Made by a program: the position numbers and the translations under genes. A stretch of 64,000 bases of DNA from Cryptomeria japonica (lineage: Eukaryota; Streptophyta; Pinopsida; Cupressales; Cupressaceae), in contig NC_081409.1 of the NCBI RefSeq assembly GCF_030272615.1, positions 243,223,924 through 243,287,923 of the forward strand, given 5' to 3'. This document shows, in pieces, positions 46,372-57,149 of this stretch (positions are counted from its first letter, which is position 1; every line of letters starts with the position of its first letter). Under the pieces are notes generated by a model that was given only the letters and a program-made list of their open reading frames with translations, was not told the origin of the DNA and did no database searches.

Positions 46372-46815
46372 GTTTTGCAGACATCATTTTAGCATATCAG
46401 ATTAGGATCAGATCTGAAAGGTTCAGATCAGACCTGACCAAAAGGCAGATCGGACCTGATATAAGACTGAAAATACAAATCACCCTGAGGAAGCATTCAT
46501 TTGTGAAAACTCAGGCCTATTAGTTCATTTCCAGCCAGTGATAACACTAAATCAGACCTGTACTTGTTTTTGAGGTATGTAATTGTCAAATTGATCCTAA
46601 TACAGTTCCAAAGGGTTGGTCTTCGTTGCATGATTCGGTTGTATTGTTTTTTCTCAAGATTCTATATTTGTTAATTTCAATAGCTTTCCAAAAACTAAAG
46701 TGGATAACCCCAAAAATAAAAATCAGAAAATTGCAAAACCTCAAAAAAATCAGAAAACTACATAGAAACACAAAAAAATCAGAAATCAGAAATCAGAAAA
46801 TTTCCAAAAATCAAA
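46372..46815. other. Intergap intron sequence, no gene recognised
   Basis: Contains GATCAGATC-like short repeats at 46400-46460, then A-rich sequence. The A-rich run at 46730-46810 directly borders the LINE fragment. Confidence 0.4.
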
Positions 46816-47690
46816 CTTTCCCCCCCCTCTCTCTAGCTTTATTGAAAGTTCTTCCAAGGGTCTCTGCCATGATGATGAAGAGGAAGGGTGACATGGGATC
46901 ACCTTGTCATATGCCTCTTGACACTCCAAAGAACCCTTTTGGAGTACCATTGACCAGCACTGAAAACCTTGGATTGGCAATCCATTCAAAGATCTAATTT
47001 AGTCATATCTTTGAGAAACCAAAGGCCTCCATCACCTTGAACAAGAATCTCCAATCCCCCCTGTTGTAGGCCTTTTTAATGTCTAATTTTATCAGCATCG
47101 TTGATGATTCAGTAGCCTGAATCGAATGTATTGCCTCTTGTGCTATAATGACTCCGTCAAGAGTCGATCTCCCCCTGACAAAACCAGTTTGCTCTTCTGA
47201 AATTATGTCTGGCAATATCCTCTTGAGCCTATTTGGCATTGCCTCTGCAAGTATCTTGGACAATGTGTTGCGTAAAGAGATGGGTGTATAATCATCTAAC
47301 GATACAATGTTTTCTTTTTTAGGAATAATTGCTAAAAAGGTGTTACTGAGTTCTTTCAAAACCTTGAGGCCTTCGAATCTTCCATTGCTTTGAAGATGTC
47401 CTTTCCAACTATACCCCAACACTTTTGAAAGAAAGAGGCAGGAAAGGCATCCGGCCCTAGAGCCTAGTCTTGATTGAGTTGGAACAGCGGTGTCCTGATT
47501 TATTCCATTCTGAATTTCTCCATCAACATCTTGTTTTGATCCTCTGTTACCAAAGAGGGGATGTTTCTCACCATTCTGCTCTGAACCAATAAACCTAACC
47601 CATTGCAATTGTTGAGCAAATCTTTATAGTTGTGTAAAGTGGAAAATTGGGAGCTTAGCAAATTCGCCACTTGAAAGGGGAAAATCACTA
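46816..47690 (-). pseudogene. L1-type LINE reverse transcriptase fragment (first half of RT)
   Basis: - strand motifs: STLHNYKDLLNNCNGLGLL, ALGPDAFPASFFQKCW, FLAIIPKKENIVSLDDY, then EEQTGFVRGRSTLDGVIIAQ and MLIKLDIKKAYN. The tail FGVSRGIRQGDPMSPFLFI is read in another frame (46989-46830). Stops and a frameshift. It ends just before the ADD catalytic motif, which is found instead in the + strand fragment at 57.2 kb. Confidence 0.88.
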
Positions 47691-48775
47691 AGCTCAATTT
47701 TCACTTGGGGAAACTTTACATTCAAAAGAGGGGTTGAATCTACTAGATCCAATCCTAAATGATGCAAGGACTGAATACTAAGTAGATTGGTTGAAATTGG
47801 AATGTGGTTGACCCTCTTTTGTAAGTTGAATGAGTAAACTGCTGGAAATGAAGACAAAGTATGAGAAAACAACGAGCTACAGATTCGGGATTCGGTCGTG
47901 CACTTGGATTTGAGAAGTTTGAGATGATTCGAAGCTGCTCTGTGAAATCGGGTAAAAGTTGCAGGGATAGTGTGTTCGGATAGGGGCGCCCTCCTATCGG
48001 TCCTCCGAACGTTTCGTGCGGCAAAAAGGGTTTTTCCGTCTCTGCGAATAAAGCTTAATTCTAGAAGTATAGCTGTGCACCTGCTTCCTGCACACAAAAA
48101 GAAGAAAGGGGTTGGGAATAGGGGTTTGCTTAAGTCAAACCCCGGTTTGGAATCAACCTTGAAAGAAATACTGCAAATACTTGAAATAAATGATGGAAAG
48201 GTATACCTTCAGATCTGCAATAGATGATGATGATGTTTTGCTTTTTGGATGTAATCACATATGTTGTATGAAATGGCATGAACATGACAAAACCCTAACA
48301 CACACACATGCTTGCAAATGAATGATGTAATGATGTTGCAATGGATGAATGAAGAGTATGCAGTTTTGAAGAATGCTTGATGATGAATACTCTTCATTCC
48401 GCCTTCATGAATGCATATTTTCCTTATGCTTGTCTATCCAAATGGGAGGGGAAGACCTCCTTATATACGTGCCTGTTGTCAAACATTTAATTTTTCGACA
48501 TAGGCCGACATGGGGAATTTAATTCCCGCTCAAATTTGAGATAGGGCCTAAGGGCCAAAATAGGTCCCAATTAGGGAGGACCAGGGCGTGGCGCCCTAGT
48601 CCTACCCCAGTCTGGGCCAGGATCAAAGGGCTATGCTAGTTGTAAGATGCAAATATGAGGTTTGGTAGCATAGAAGAGGCATAAACAGGTCCCGATCAAG
48701 CATGGGGATGGGACCGGTAAGGTGAGGGCCCAAAATGCGGTCAAAATTGCAGAGGGTGCAATTTTAGGATGCTAC
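47691..48775 (-). repeat. LTR-like remnant
   Basis: - strand start TGTAGCATCC (48775) and TATA-like TATATAAGGAGG at about 48455-48466. A strong hairpin GGAC-c-AGGGCG-tgg-CGCCCT-a-GTCC is at 48578-48602. GGGGTTTGACTTAAGCAA (about 48130) recurs in similar form at about 53735. Internal boundary unknown. Confidence 0.5.
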
Positions 48776-51342
48776 AAGTTGTTCACTTCACATAGCTTTA
48801 ATTCTTCAATATTTTCTACAATCTGCCCATCCCTTATGGAGATTTTTGTAATTCTATTCAAATACCTATATGGTTTGGTGCTCTTGTGGAAAAACTTGGT
48901 GTTTCTATCTCCGTCTGTTATACTTGTTCTGCTATTTTTAAAATGTAGTGTCTTTGAATATTTGCTATGGTGTGGAAATGGTTGGAAAAAGATAGGTTGG
49001 AAAAAGATAGTGAACTATGTTATCATTGTTTATGTATTGTTCAACTTGGATACTTGCACATATTTCAATACTTGACAATGATGATACCCTCGTGCAAACT
49101 GATCTGCATTAGAAATTGAACTCATCAGATCTAGGACTTCAAACCATGTATAGATATTGGTGTCCTTTGACATTCACCGCTAGCAAGGAATTGCCAATCT
49201 GAGATTCCAACAATCTCTTGTTCCCCATCTAATGTGGGGTATCAGATATACATAATACACAAGTAGTGCTTTTTAGTCATCTAATAGGGTATTATTCATG
49301 TGCTATGTGTTGTTCTCTAGGGATGGCTTATGGATGTCATCCTCACTGACATACTTGACAGGCATCCTACAGGGGAAAATTTCTTATGTGATGACTTGTC
49401 AGGTCCAATCCCACGGACAATTTATGGGCATCAACCAAGGATAGTAGTGAGTATTGCCATTAGATGATTTACTGGTGTGAAATCCCCATGGGTATATGAT
49501 TCACAGATGTCCACAAATAGATTAGCGTCATCATGTAAGGATTTACACTTATTGGTGCCTAACTTATGGGGGTGATTTACAAAGGACGCTCAAGGAGGAA
49601 CACTCAATGGTAGGCCCAACTCCAAGATAATTTATGGACATCAAGTACAGCTGGTATGACTTAGACACATCCATAATAGGGCACATACATTGATAAATTT
49701 CAATAGAAGTGATAACAGTAGAATTCATTATATGTCATAGTCAGTCAATTATCACTTCAACATGCAACTCCATTATCACAGTCGGCACAACAATAAATTT
49801 CTGATCAAAGCAAATACAGCAATCAAGACAGTGAATTGTCAGTAACGAAACACTTCATATGAAATTAAAGTTAATTTCTGATCAAAGAGCTGTTAAACAG
49901 TGCAGCAAAGCAGCAAAATCAATAGTGGTCAAATCACTTATGTGACAGATGGCTGCTTGACATTACTATGAAATCCCACTCGATTTTACTTTTTGTTCTT
50001 TCATCTTTCAGATTTCTCATTGATTCTCCAGTGTATTAATATTCTCTTGTTTGTAATTAACGATGACCACTTGTTGCTATCCAAACATGCTAAATGTCAT
50101 TTATTAGAGCTAATGTGGCAGTAGTTGAACCAGTCAGATCTACAAGTACCAGTCAGATCTACAAGTACCAGTCGGATCTACAAGTTCAATTAGTGATGTC
50201 AGAATGGCCATATTAGGTAGGAGATGTAGCAGGAAGTTTATACTCCAGAAATCAGGTGATCTTAAATAAGTTTGATAGTAATGCGATATATGAATTTGTG
50301 ATGTCATAGGTTCCTTTTTGGTTTAGTGAACATTCTTTTTCTTGTCCTTGTAGGTAGGCTTTACTCCATAACTTTGAACACGCAGTTAATGAATTTTCTA
50401 GAGTATAGCCCTGGCTGGTCCTGCAGCACTAAGGTTCATGACAATACCTTTGAAAATGAATATTTGATTAGTTGTATTTTTCCAATATGCTGCTTTGCAA
50501 AATTGGGACTATGTTTAGTATCAATACATTGCATGCTCAGATGTGTATAGAGCCTTCTTTGGAAGTCTATTGATTCTTTCTGCAAAATTTAAATTAGTGA
50601 ATTGGACCCACAGTCCTCTACTTAGTAAGTTTTGATACCCTTTGCAACCTTAATGTTTTTAATGGCACAATTACAAGCAATAGTTAATTATTTGAAATTT
50701 AGAAAATGTTTGCCAATAGAAGTTGAAGGGGAAGTTAAAAGAAATTATTGCTACTTCCTCCTTAGACAATTCATGGAAATTGACAGGAAATTGAGTGCAC
50801 AAATAAACTATTTTCTAAAGAGGGGAAGATAGCATAGCTTATTCTTTTTTATTTTTCAAGATACCTGAAGACTAATGGCCCTTTTTATGTTGTGACATGC
50901 CTGGCATTCCCCTACCAGATATGACTGGCCCACTATAACACAGGGAGCTTGCTCACTGGGTTTCGAACCCTTGCTTGCACTGTATTAATTTTTCTGCCAT
51001 ATTAATTAACCAAGCCTGCTGGACAGGATAACTTGGTTTTAAGGAAAAGAGATTTCTAATTTACATTGTTTATCATACAAGTGTTCTAATCGATTTTTGA
51101 ATGGGCCATCCCTTCTAATTACTTGCCTTTTGGGTGAGTATATTATGTATCTTAATCTTTTTGAAGTTTGACTGGCCCACAAGCTAGTGTAATATAACTG
51201 ATCTCTGCAACACATAGAATTGGACTATGAGATGGTGAATGCTTACTGCTTTCCAAATATAATCAGTTTGAAATTGTCTAGTTTGACTGTTTTACGGGTT
51301 TCTTGAGGTCTCATTTTAATACAAAGGTTTTACTTGATGCAG
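48776..51342. other. VTE1 intron 2, 3' part; no element identified
   Basis: AT-rich sequence without recognised coding or LTR features. A 19-bp unit CCAGTCAGATCTACAAGTA is repeated three times at 50130-50186. Confidence 0.5.
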
Positions 51343-51422
51343 GCAGACATGAATTGGCTTTAGGGAATACATTTTTACCCAAGAATGGTGCTTCACCACC
51401 AAAGAGGGAGATGATTCCGCAG
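51343..51422 (+). CDS. VTE1: Tocopherol cyclase, exon 3 (80 bp)
   Basis: Found by translation, not by open-frame length. The acceptor is TTGATGCAG. GC completes the Ser codon from exon 2, followed by RHELALGNTFLPKNGASPPK and REMIPQ. This matches the known VTE1 order FWGS-RHEL-LGNTF. The donor GT is at 51423-51424 (CAG|GTGGAA), phase 0. Next expected is the conserved FWHQG region, which I did not find before 64000, so exon 4 lies outside the window. Confidence 0.9.
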
Positions 51423-52464
51423 GTGGAAGTATAGACATAAAAGTTACCAAGCTTCTTTATTTCTGTCAATGATTTATGGATGGGAGAATAAGGGTTGTTC
51501 AATTGTAGAGAGTCTTTTTCATTGGGATTGGTGAATCTTCTATTATTTGTACAAAAATTGTTCTGTTTTCAGCATATTTGTCCAACTTCAACATATAAAA
51601 TTTGAGCTATGTAATATACTTTCTATTACCTTAGAGAAGGGAACAAATCAAGTATCTCTTATTCAACAATTTTTCATCAATCATAAATCCAATATCACAA
51701 TGGAAGAAGATTTGACATCTGTAGCATAAATGTACACTCATCAACTTATACAAGGTACATTATTAGGTCTCTAATTCGCCACTCTCGGGATTTTCTTGTC
51801 TCTTAGAAAATTCATCTTGCCTATCATGTTGTTTTCACTCTGCATATCTTTGTATCCTATTCTACATTTCCCACCTTGGATCCTCTAATCCTACCACACA
51901 ACAAGACACTTTGTTGCTTTAGACATTGATTTCCTGCTTATCTTTCTAAGTAAATGTTAGGTTAGTCTTCTTTCTCTATTGTCATTACTAGGTATGCATT
52001 TTATCTGATGTTCTTTGCGAGTCAGCCCTTGATTCGTTTCCCCATATGGTTCATCATTCTAAATATTCCCTTTCCTTGGCTCTTATTAGATGAATTATTG
52101 GTAACTTGGTACATGAGGAATGCGAATCTATGTTTTAGAGGCTCTCGTTATCCCCTTGGTTGGAACAAAAATGGATTTCTTGCATCTAGTTAACATTCAC
52201 CCCTTGATGCCTTTTGTCTTCTCCTAAAACCTTCTAGTGTACTTGATATGTATGGAAATGAGATCCTAGGCCTATCGATGCAAACTAAGATCTCGAATGT
52301 CCATAGCATAGCATTGGAACACAAATAGGTTCAACTACAGTCCCAGTAGGAGAGCTGAACACTTTTATGTTCTTTTGTTGCAATGGATTTGAGATTGTGA
52401 ACTCTGTGAATGAACTAGCCAAATGATAGGAAAATGACAACTTTCAGCAATAATAGTAAATTAC
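51423..52464 (+). other. Start of VTE1 intron 3 (at least 12.5 kb); no gene recognised
   Basis: AT-rich intron sequence up to the hAT insertion. Intron 3 continues to the window edge and holds all elements listed to its right. Confidence 0.7.
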
Positions 52465-52555
52465 CTAAGTTGCCGGTTCGGGTTCGAAGAACCGGTACGC
52501 TGGTACGGCAAAATTTTGAAAAGGGGTTTGGGTTCGTTAGTACACACACACACAC

Positions 52556-52636
<81 letters not shown>

Positions 52637-53332
52637 GCCTAAAGGATGAATTAAGATTAGCATGTCACATAGCATCATATAAACAACAAAACCAACATAA
52701 ACTTGTAATCATAGCATCATGATCATACCATAACAACATCATATACATCAAGTTTAATATCAAAATGATAAAATATTCAAGTATTATTGTTTCAACTTTC
52801 AACAAATTTAAGTTTGATCATCAAATGGATTCTCTAATTCATCATTCTCATTCTCCTCCTCCTCATCATTGACATTGACATTAAATGAATCAATGCCAAT
52901 GCGACTTTAACTTGCACTTGCACTATAAGTTTGCTTGCTATCTGAGTCATCAATTGCAACAAGCTGAGAAGTGAAAGCATCCAAATCAGTATGCTCTGGC
53001 TCTATATCCCACATCTTCATTTCCCCTTGCTTGTAGTCATGTTGCTTGTGTGAAATGAGCCAAGTTAATGTTTTAAAACTCACTTTTAGGGTTATATTTT
53101 AATTTTTTATGTGGTGGAATTTAAAAAAATTAAATTTTGCAAAAAAAAAACACCATGTTTGTGCTATCAGACCCTTGGGTTCGACCTGGGTCCTCTTGGG
53201 TTCGACCTGGTCCGAACTAGGCCTGTGAACCACGGACCCTGTCCGGACCACAAGCGGATTGAACCAGAAACTTGGACTAGGACCAGACCTGACCGGTACA
53301 AGGGGTCTAGGGGGGCGAACCCTACAACTTAG
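52465..53332. mobile_element. Non-autonomous hAT element (868 bp)
   Basis: An 8-bp target duplication TAAATTAC is present at 52457-52464 and 53333-53340, the length made by hAT transposases. Inverted ends: left CTAAGTTGCCGGTTCGG, right (reverse complement) CTAAGTTGTAGGGTTCG. The interior on the - strand reads WDIEPEHTDLDAFTSQLVAI and an acidic tail, like the end of a hAT transposase, so it is probably an internal-deletion derivative. A CA/TA microsatellite (52541-52633) expanded inside. Confidence 0.9.
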
Positions 53333-53340
53333 TAAATTAC

Positions 53341-54069
53341 AGAACAAAAAACCAACGCAGTAACTTAGATTTGGAAATAAGACACAAAAAGGAACCTCTA
53401 GTTGTAAGTTGACCCTGAAAGTGTTGGATTGGTGTGTTGGATGCCTTAGTTCTAGGGGTGTCCAAACTAATAGGAAGAGGCAAAAATGTAGCTAGGAGGT
53501 TTAGTAGACTTGTCTCCCAAAAATCCAGCCAAAAAGTGTCTCCCAAAAATCTAGCCGATAAGTGTCGGGCAAGAGTGTTGTGCACCCTAGCCTTGATGTT
53601 TCTGCCTATTTGAAATCTAGGACTAACTGTTATTGTTTGCTTTCCTTGTCTATAACTTCCTCTTTTGTTGCATTTGAACTTGCACACATGAAAACAAGGG
53701 AAAGGTTTGTTGTATAGGGCCTTGCCTAAGTCAAACCCCATGTTGGGTACCCACCTCCACAACAACTATGATGATGTAAAAGAGAGCTTATCCTTAGTAG
53801 GATAGAGGTCAAATGATAATGGAAATACTGAAATAAAATGATTATACCTTAGATATGATACCCTCTCATGGAGTTTCACATAAAGGTGGTGATGCAATGC
53901 TCTTTAGACAAGTCTTGCAAATGTTAATCCAATATCATAAATATGAAACATAAACAACTTGTTAGCATGATTGTTGTTGTTTACACTACTAGGAGATGTA
54001 CCTTTGAAAATTAATGCCTGTGCATTTGAGCAAAGATAGAAGACATATCCCAAGTAGTTAGAAAGTCAC
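53341..54069. repeat. LTR-like remnant related to 47.7-48.8 kb
   Basis: Shares TAAGTCAAACCCC(A/G)(T/G)GTT...and AATACTGAAATAAA with the remnant at about 48115-48190. A short duplication TCTCCCAAAAATC(C/T)AGCC occurs at 53513-53556. No gene recognised; the 142-codon open frame here has no visible domain. Confidence 0.4.
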
Positions 54070-54957
54070 AAAATCATCGATAAGAAGATTTGTTTGGCTC
54101 AGAGAACAAAGCGAGCGACAAAGACGACTGAGAAGAATTGTTGAAGCAAAAAACGAAGGATTACTAAGGGAAAGCCTAAGTACATTGAGAAGCAAAAGTC
54201 AAAGCGTCACTCAAAGTCATAGTCGGAAGGAGAAGAAGAATCTCATCGATGGTGAGTAGACGAAGAGCGAGTGTGTTAAATCGCAAGACATCTACCACTC
54301 CCGAATGAAGTGTACAAAGACCTTGTCAACCAAACAGGCAAATCGTCTGTACAGTCAGAATTAGTCGAAGAGGTGGAAGAAGGAAACTTTGAGAATGAGT
54401 TCGTTGAGATACTTAACAGTTATTTACACCGCATAGAACAACTATCAATATTAGAAGAACCAAGAATTGAGGGAACTGAGTTGAAGACTCTAGGAAGAAG
54501 AGAGTACATGTATGCTGAGAGTGGACATGTAGAGGATTCATATGTGGTTGTGAGTGCAAGTGAAGGTCTGGAATGTTAAGAGAAAAACGATCCAACCGGG
54601 TCCAAGGCACAAGGTGCGTATTGACTGAGAAGATGGTGACTCCACCAGCGAATCCAAATGTCGATAGGCAGAAACATGCTAAGTTCAGGAGAAATGGGTT
54701 GGAGGACCTGATAAGACACTACGAGACGTGCAAAATTATCTTTATAGCAAGCGGTTAGGAGGATAGAGACTATTGGCTAAGAGCGTTTCCAACAACACTA
54801 CGAGGAATAGCCATCGACTGGTTCATAGAGCTTGATGAAGAATCCATAGACTCTTGGGAAGCATTGAAGAAGGCGTTCAAGGTGAAGTTTAAATTGTTGA
54901 GAGATGACAACGAGATCGTGGTGGAAATTTACAATACTAAACAAGGGAAGAATGAGA
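54070..54957 (+). pseudogene. Ty3-type gag remnant (copy 2), interrupted
   Basis: Arg/Glu-rich start (RQRRLRRIVEA), then the gag core: IRHYETCKIIFIASG, WFIELDEE-like and DDNEIVVEIYNTKQGK-NEN. Multiple frameshifts. It is cut at 54962 by the solo LTR and resumes at 57095 (YNHRLKEL in frame) before a LINE fragment starts. Confidence 0.8.
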
Positions 54958-54962
54958 ATGTA

Positions 54963-57094
54963 TGTCATGTCCCCATTCAAGACCTAAGGTTAATAAGAGT
55001 CAATATACAATTGAATAAGTTTTAATTAAAGATTTAAACTTATTATTAAAAAAACAAGCATGATATCAAGGAACCATTGAAACCGTTACCAGTCCATCGT
55101 CCATATTCTTAAGATCAGACATGATAGACTTATATATAAGAGTTAAAAATATCCAGTATGAAATAAATCAAGTGATTTGATAAGCTATATCCCATCCTCA
55201 TAATCAAGGAATGCAGACTCTAAGGACATTACAAGTAAACAAAGATAACAAAGAACTTGTCTGGAGGTCATATCTTCATCATCAACAATAAGAAGCCGAT
55301 AATACATTATCAATCGATCCATTGAGGCAGGTATATAAAGAAAGAGGATAAGTTCGGAGGTAAGTATCGATCCCATAAACGGATGAAGTTAATGAAGGTA
55401 TCGAGTAATAGAGATCCACATACCCTCCATAAACAATCAAATTATCATACCAAATCGATAATCTATGTCGATGATAATACGATAAAAGGAGCATTGCTAA
55501 TATCAATTAAGGGTATCGATTTAGTAAGAAGACTAAGTGATTAGCATACTAATGAAGTGGTTCGATCGGTATACAACAGTTAGCATTTGTTAGTAATTTG
55601 TAATCATCATGAAGAAGCGTGATAATAAAGGGAGGTGTCTCATCGTTACCAAAGGGTATGATCCTTTCAGTTTGGAGATATATAAGCAAGATCTTTCCCA
55701 TTCCATTGGGGATCATGGGGATTGTTTTCAGTTTATTTATATCCCTGTTGGAGCATTCAGTTGAACCACAAGGCTATTAAGTCATGAACCACAAGGCTAT
55801 TAAGTCATTGGTGCACAATTACAAAGAAAGTGTTAGAGAGAAATGGCATCATAAGAACATCGCAAGGGCAAGAAAATGTCGAATCAAAGACAGTGGTAAT
55901 ATATCCAGATTGACCACCATTGATCATTGCAATTATAAAGGATATTGGATCAGACAAGCGAACAAGTAATTCTTCAGGATCTTTACAGACTGATCAGCAT
56001 TAGATATCTCTCATTCACATTAAGTTGAATATCAGAAATAATGAGCAACGCATATTTTTCAGAACAGTTTAGTTCCAAACCATATCGCATTCATTTTAAG
56101 GAAGTCGATGAGGACACAAGGATGTAAAATCAGCAATAATATTATTCAAGTGATTAATTATTAAAGGAAGATGATAAGTGACAGCGACTACACCCACAAT
56201 ACAATTTGTCATTTGTTACAATATTAATATCGAGCATCACAGATGATAGTGGTAATTATATAGACAGCGATCATGATTAAAGGATAATCAGTTTGTTATG
56301 AAGAAGCTCGCTTGGGAGAGTATGTCTCGTTGCTTTGGGAGAAGTGCGTTTTATTCCAAGGAAAAGATATAAGGAGGATTGATTGATCAGGAAAGAGGTT
56401 AAGGAAGGAGAGGAACCTCTCTATAAACGGTTTGGATTGCTTAGTCTGAGTGAATTGACCTTGATCCATTAAACTGATTACATATAGAACATATTCCAAA
56501 TCAGAGAAGGCACCACCATGCTGCAAGCACTTCCAGTTAGATTAGGAACAACATCATATCTATTCATCGCATGCTCAATAGATAGATAAGAGATAGTTTT
56601 TCAGATTATCATTACCGATCTACCAAAGCATATAAGATAGACATTTTACCAGCGATTTTAAGGAAGAAATCTGTGCATATTTATTGGAGCAGCAGATCAT
56701 CAATCTTTCGAGCGATTCGAACACATAATATGGAGCATTTGTTATAATGGATATCAGAGACAACCTCTGTCCAATTGCCATAATTATATCAAAGAGGCCA
56801 GCATCATTTACTAGTGTTGTCATTAAAGATCAATTGTACATACTTGAACGATAATCCTACCATTGTTGAACTAAGCATTTATATATAGAACGAGTCATCT
56901 TGCATACATTTAATTGATTGAATCAAAGAAAGTTATCAAGATAAGTCCTATCCTTTGAACTCTTCTTAAAATTTAAATTAAATATCATAATGAAATGTCT
57001 TCAGTTTGGGTAAACATATATTCTAGTTCTCACTTTAAGTCTAAATGGTTGTCTCAGGATTAAATGAGGGAAAAACCCAAATGGGGACATTACA
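54963..57094 (+). mobile_element. Solo LTR, 2132 bp
   Basis: Starts TGTCATGTCCCCATT, ends AATGGGGACATTACA. The 5-bp TSD ATGTA is at 54958-54962 and 57095-57099. The ends are inverted repeats over 14 of 15 bases, long for an LTR. A TATA-like GATATATAAGC is at about 55676-55686. A 23-bp tandem duplication lies at 55763-55808. No coding capacity. Confidence 0.88.
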
Positions 57095-57149
57095 ATGTAT
57101 GAGCTTACAATCATAGGCTCAAGGAGCTTACGAGCAATCAATCATACCT

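Larger units (their letters stand above)
1635..51342 (+). other. VTE1 intron 2, about 49.7 kb, filled with transposable elements
   Basis: Bounded by donor GTGAGT at 1635 and acceptor TTGATGCAG ending at 51342. The flanking exons join in frame (phase 1) and give continuous VTE1 protein sequence. All elements listed between these coordinates are inside this intron; its total length is inferred from this single contiguous window. Confidence 0.85.

Noticed and set aside
44787-46392. Open frames of 72-121 codons in the CGGACC leader
   Set aside because: They follow the repeat phrase and have no conserved protein features.
47624-48097. 157-codon open frame beside the LINE fragment
   Set aside because: No LINE or other motifs; it lies in LTR-like sequence and overlaps the LINE frame.
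53337-53765. 142-codon open frame
   Set aside because: No recognisable domain; it lies in an LTR remnant and overlaps the hAT target duplication.
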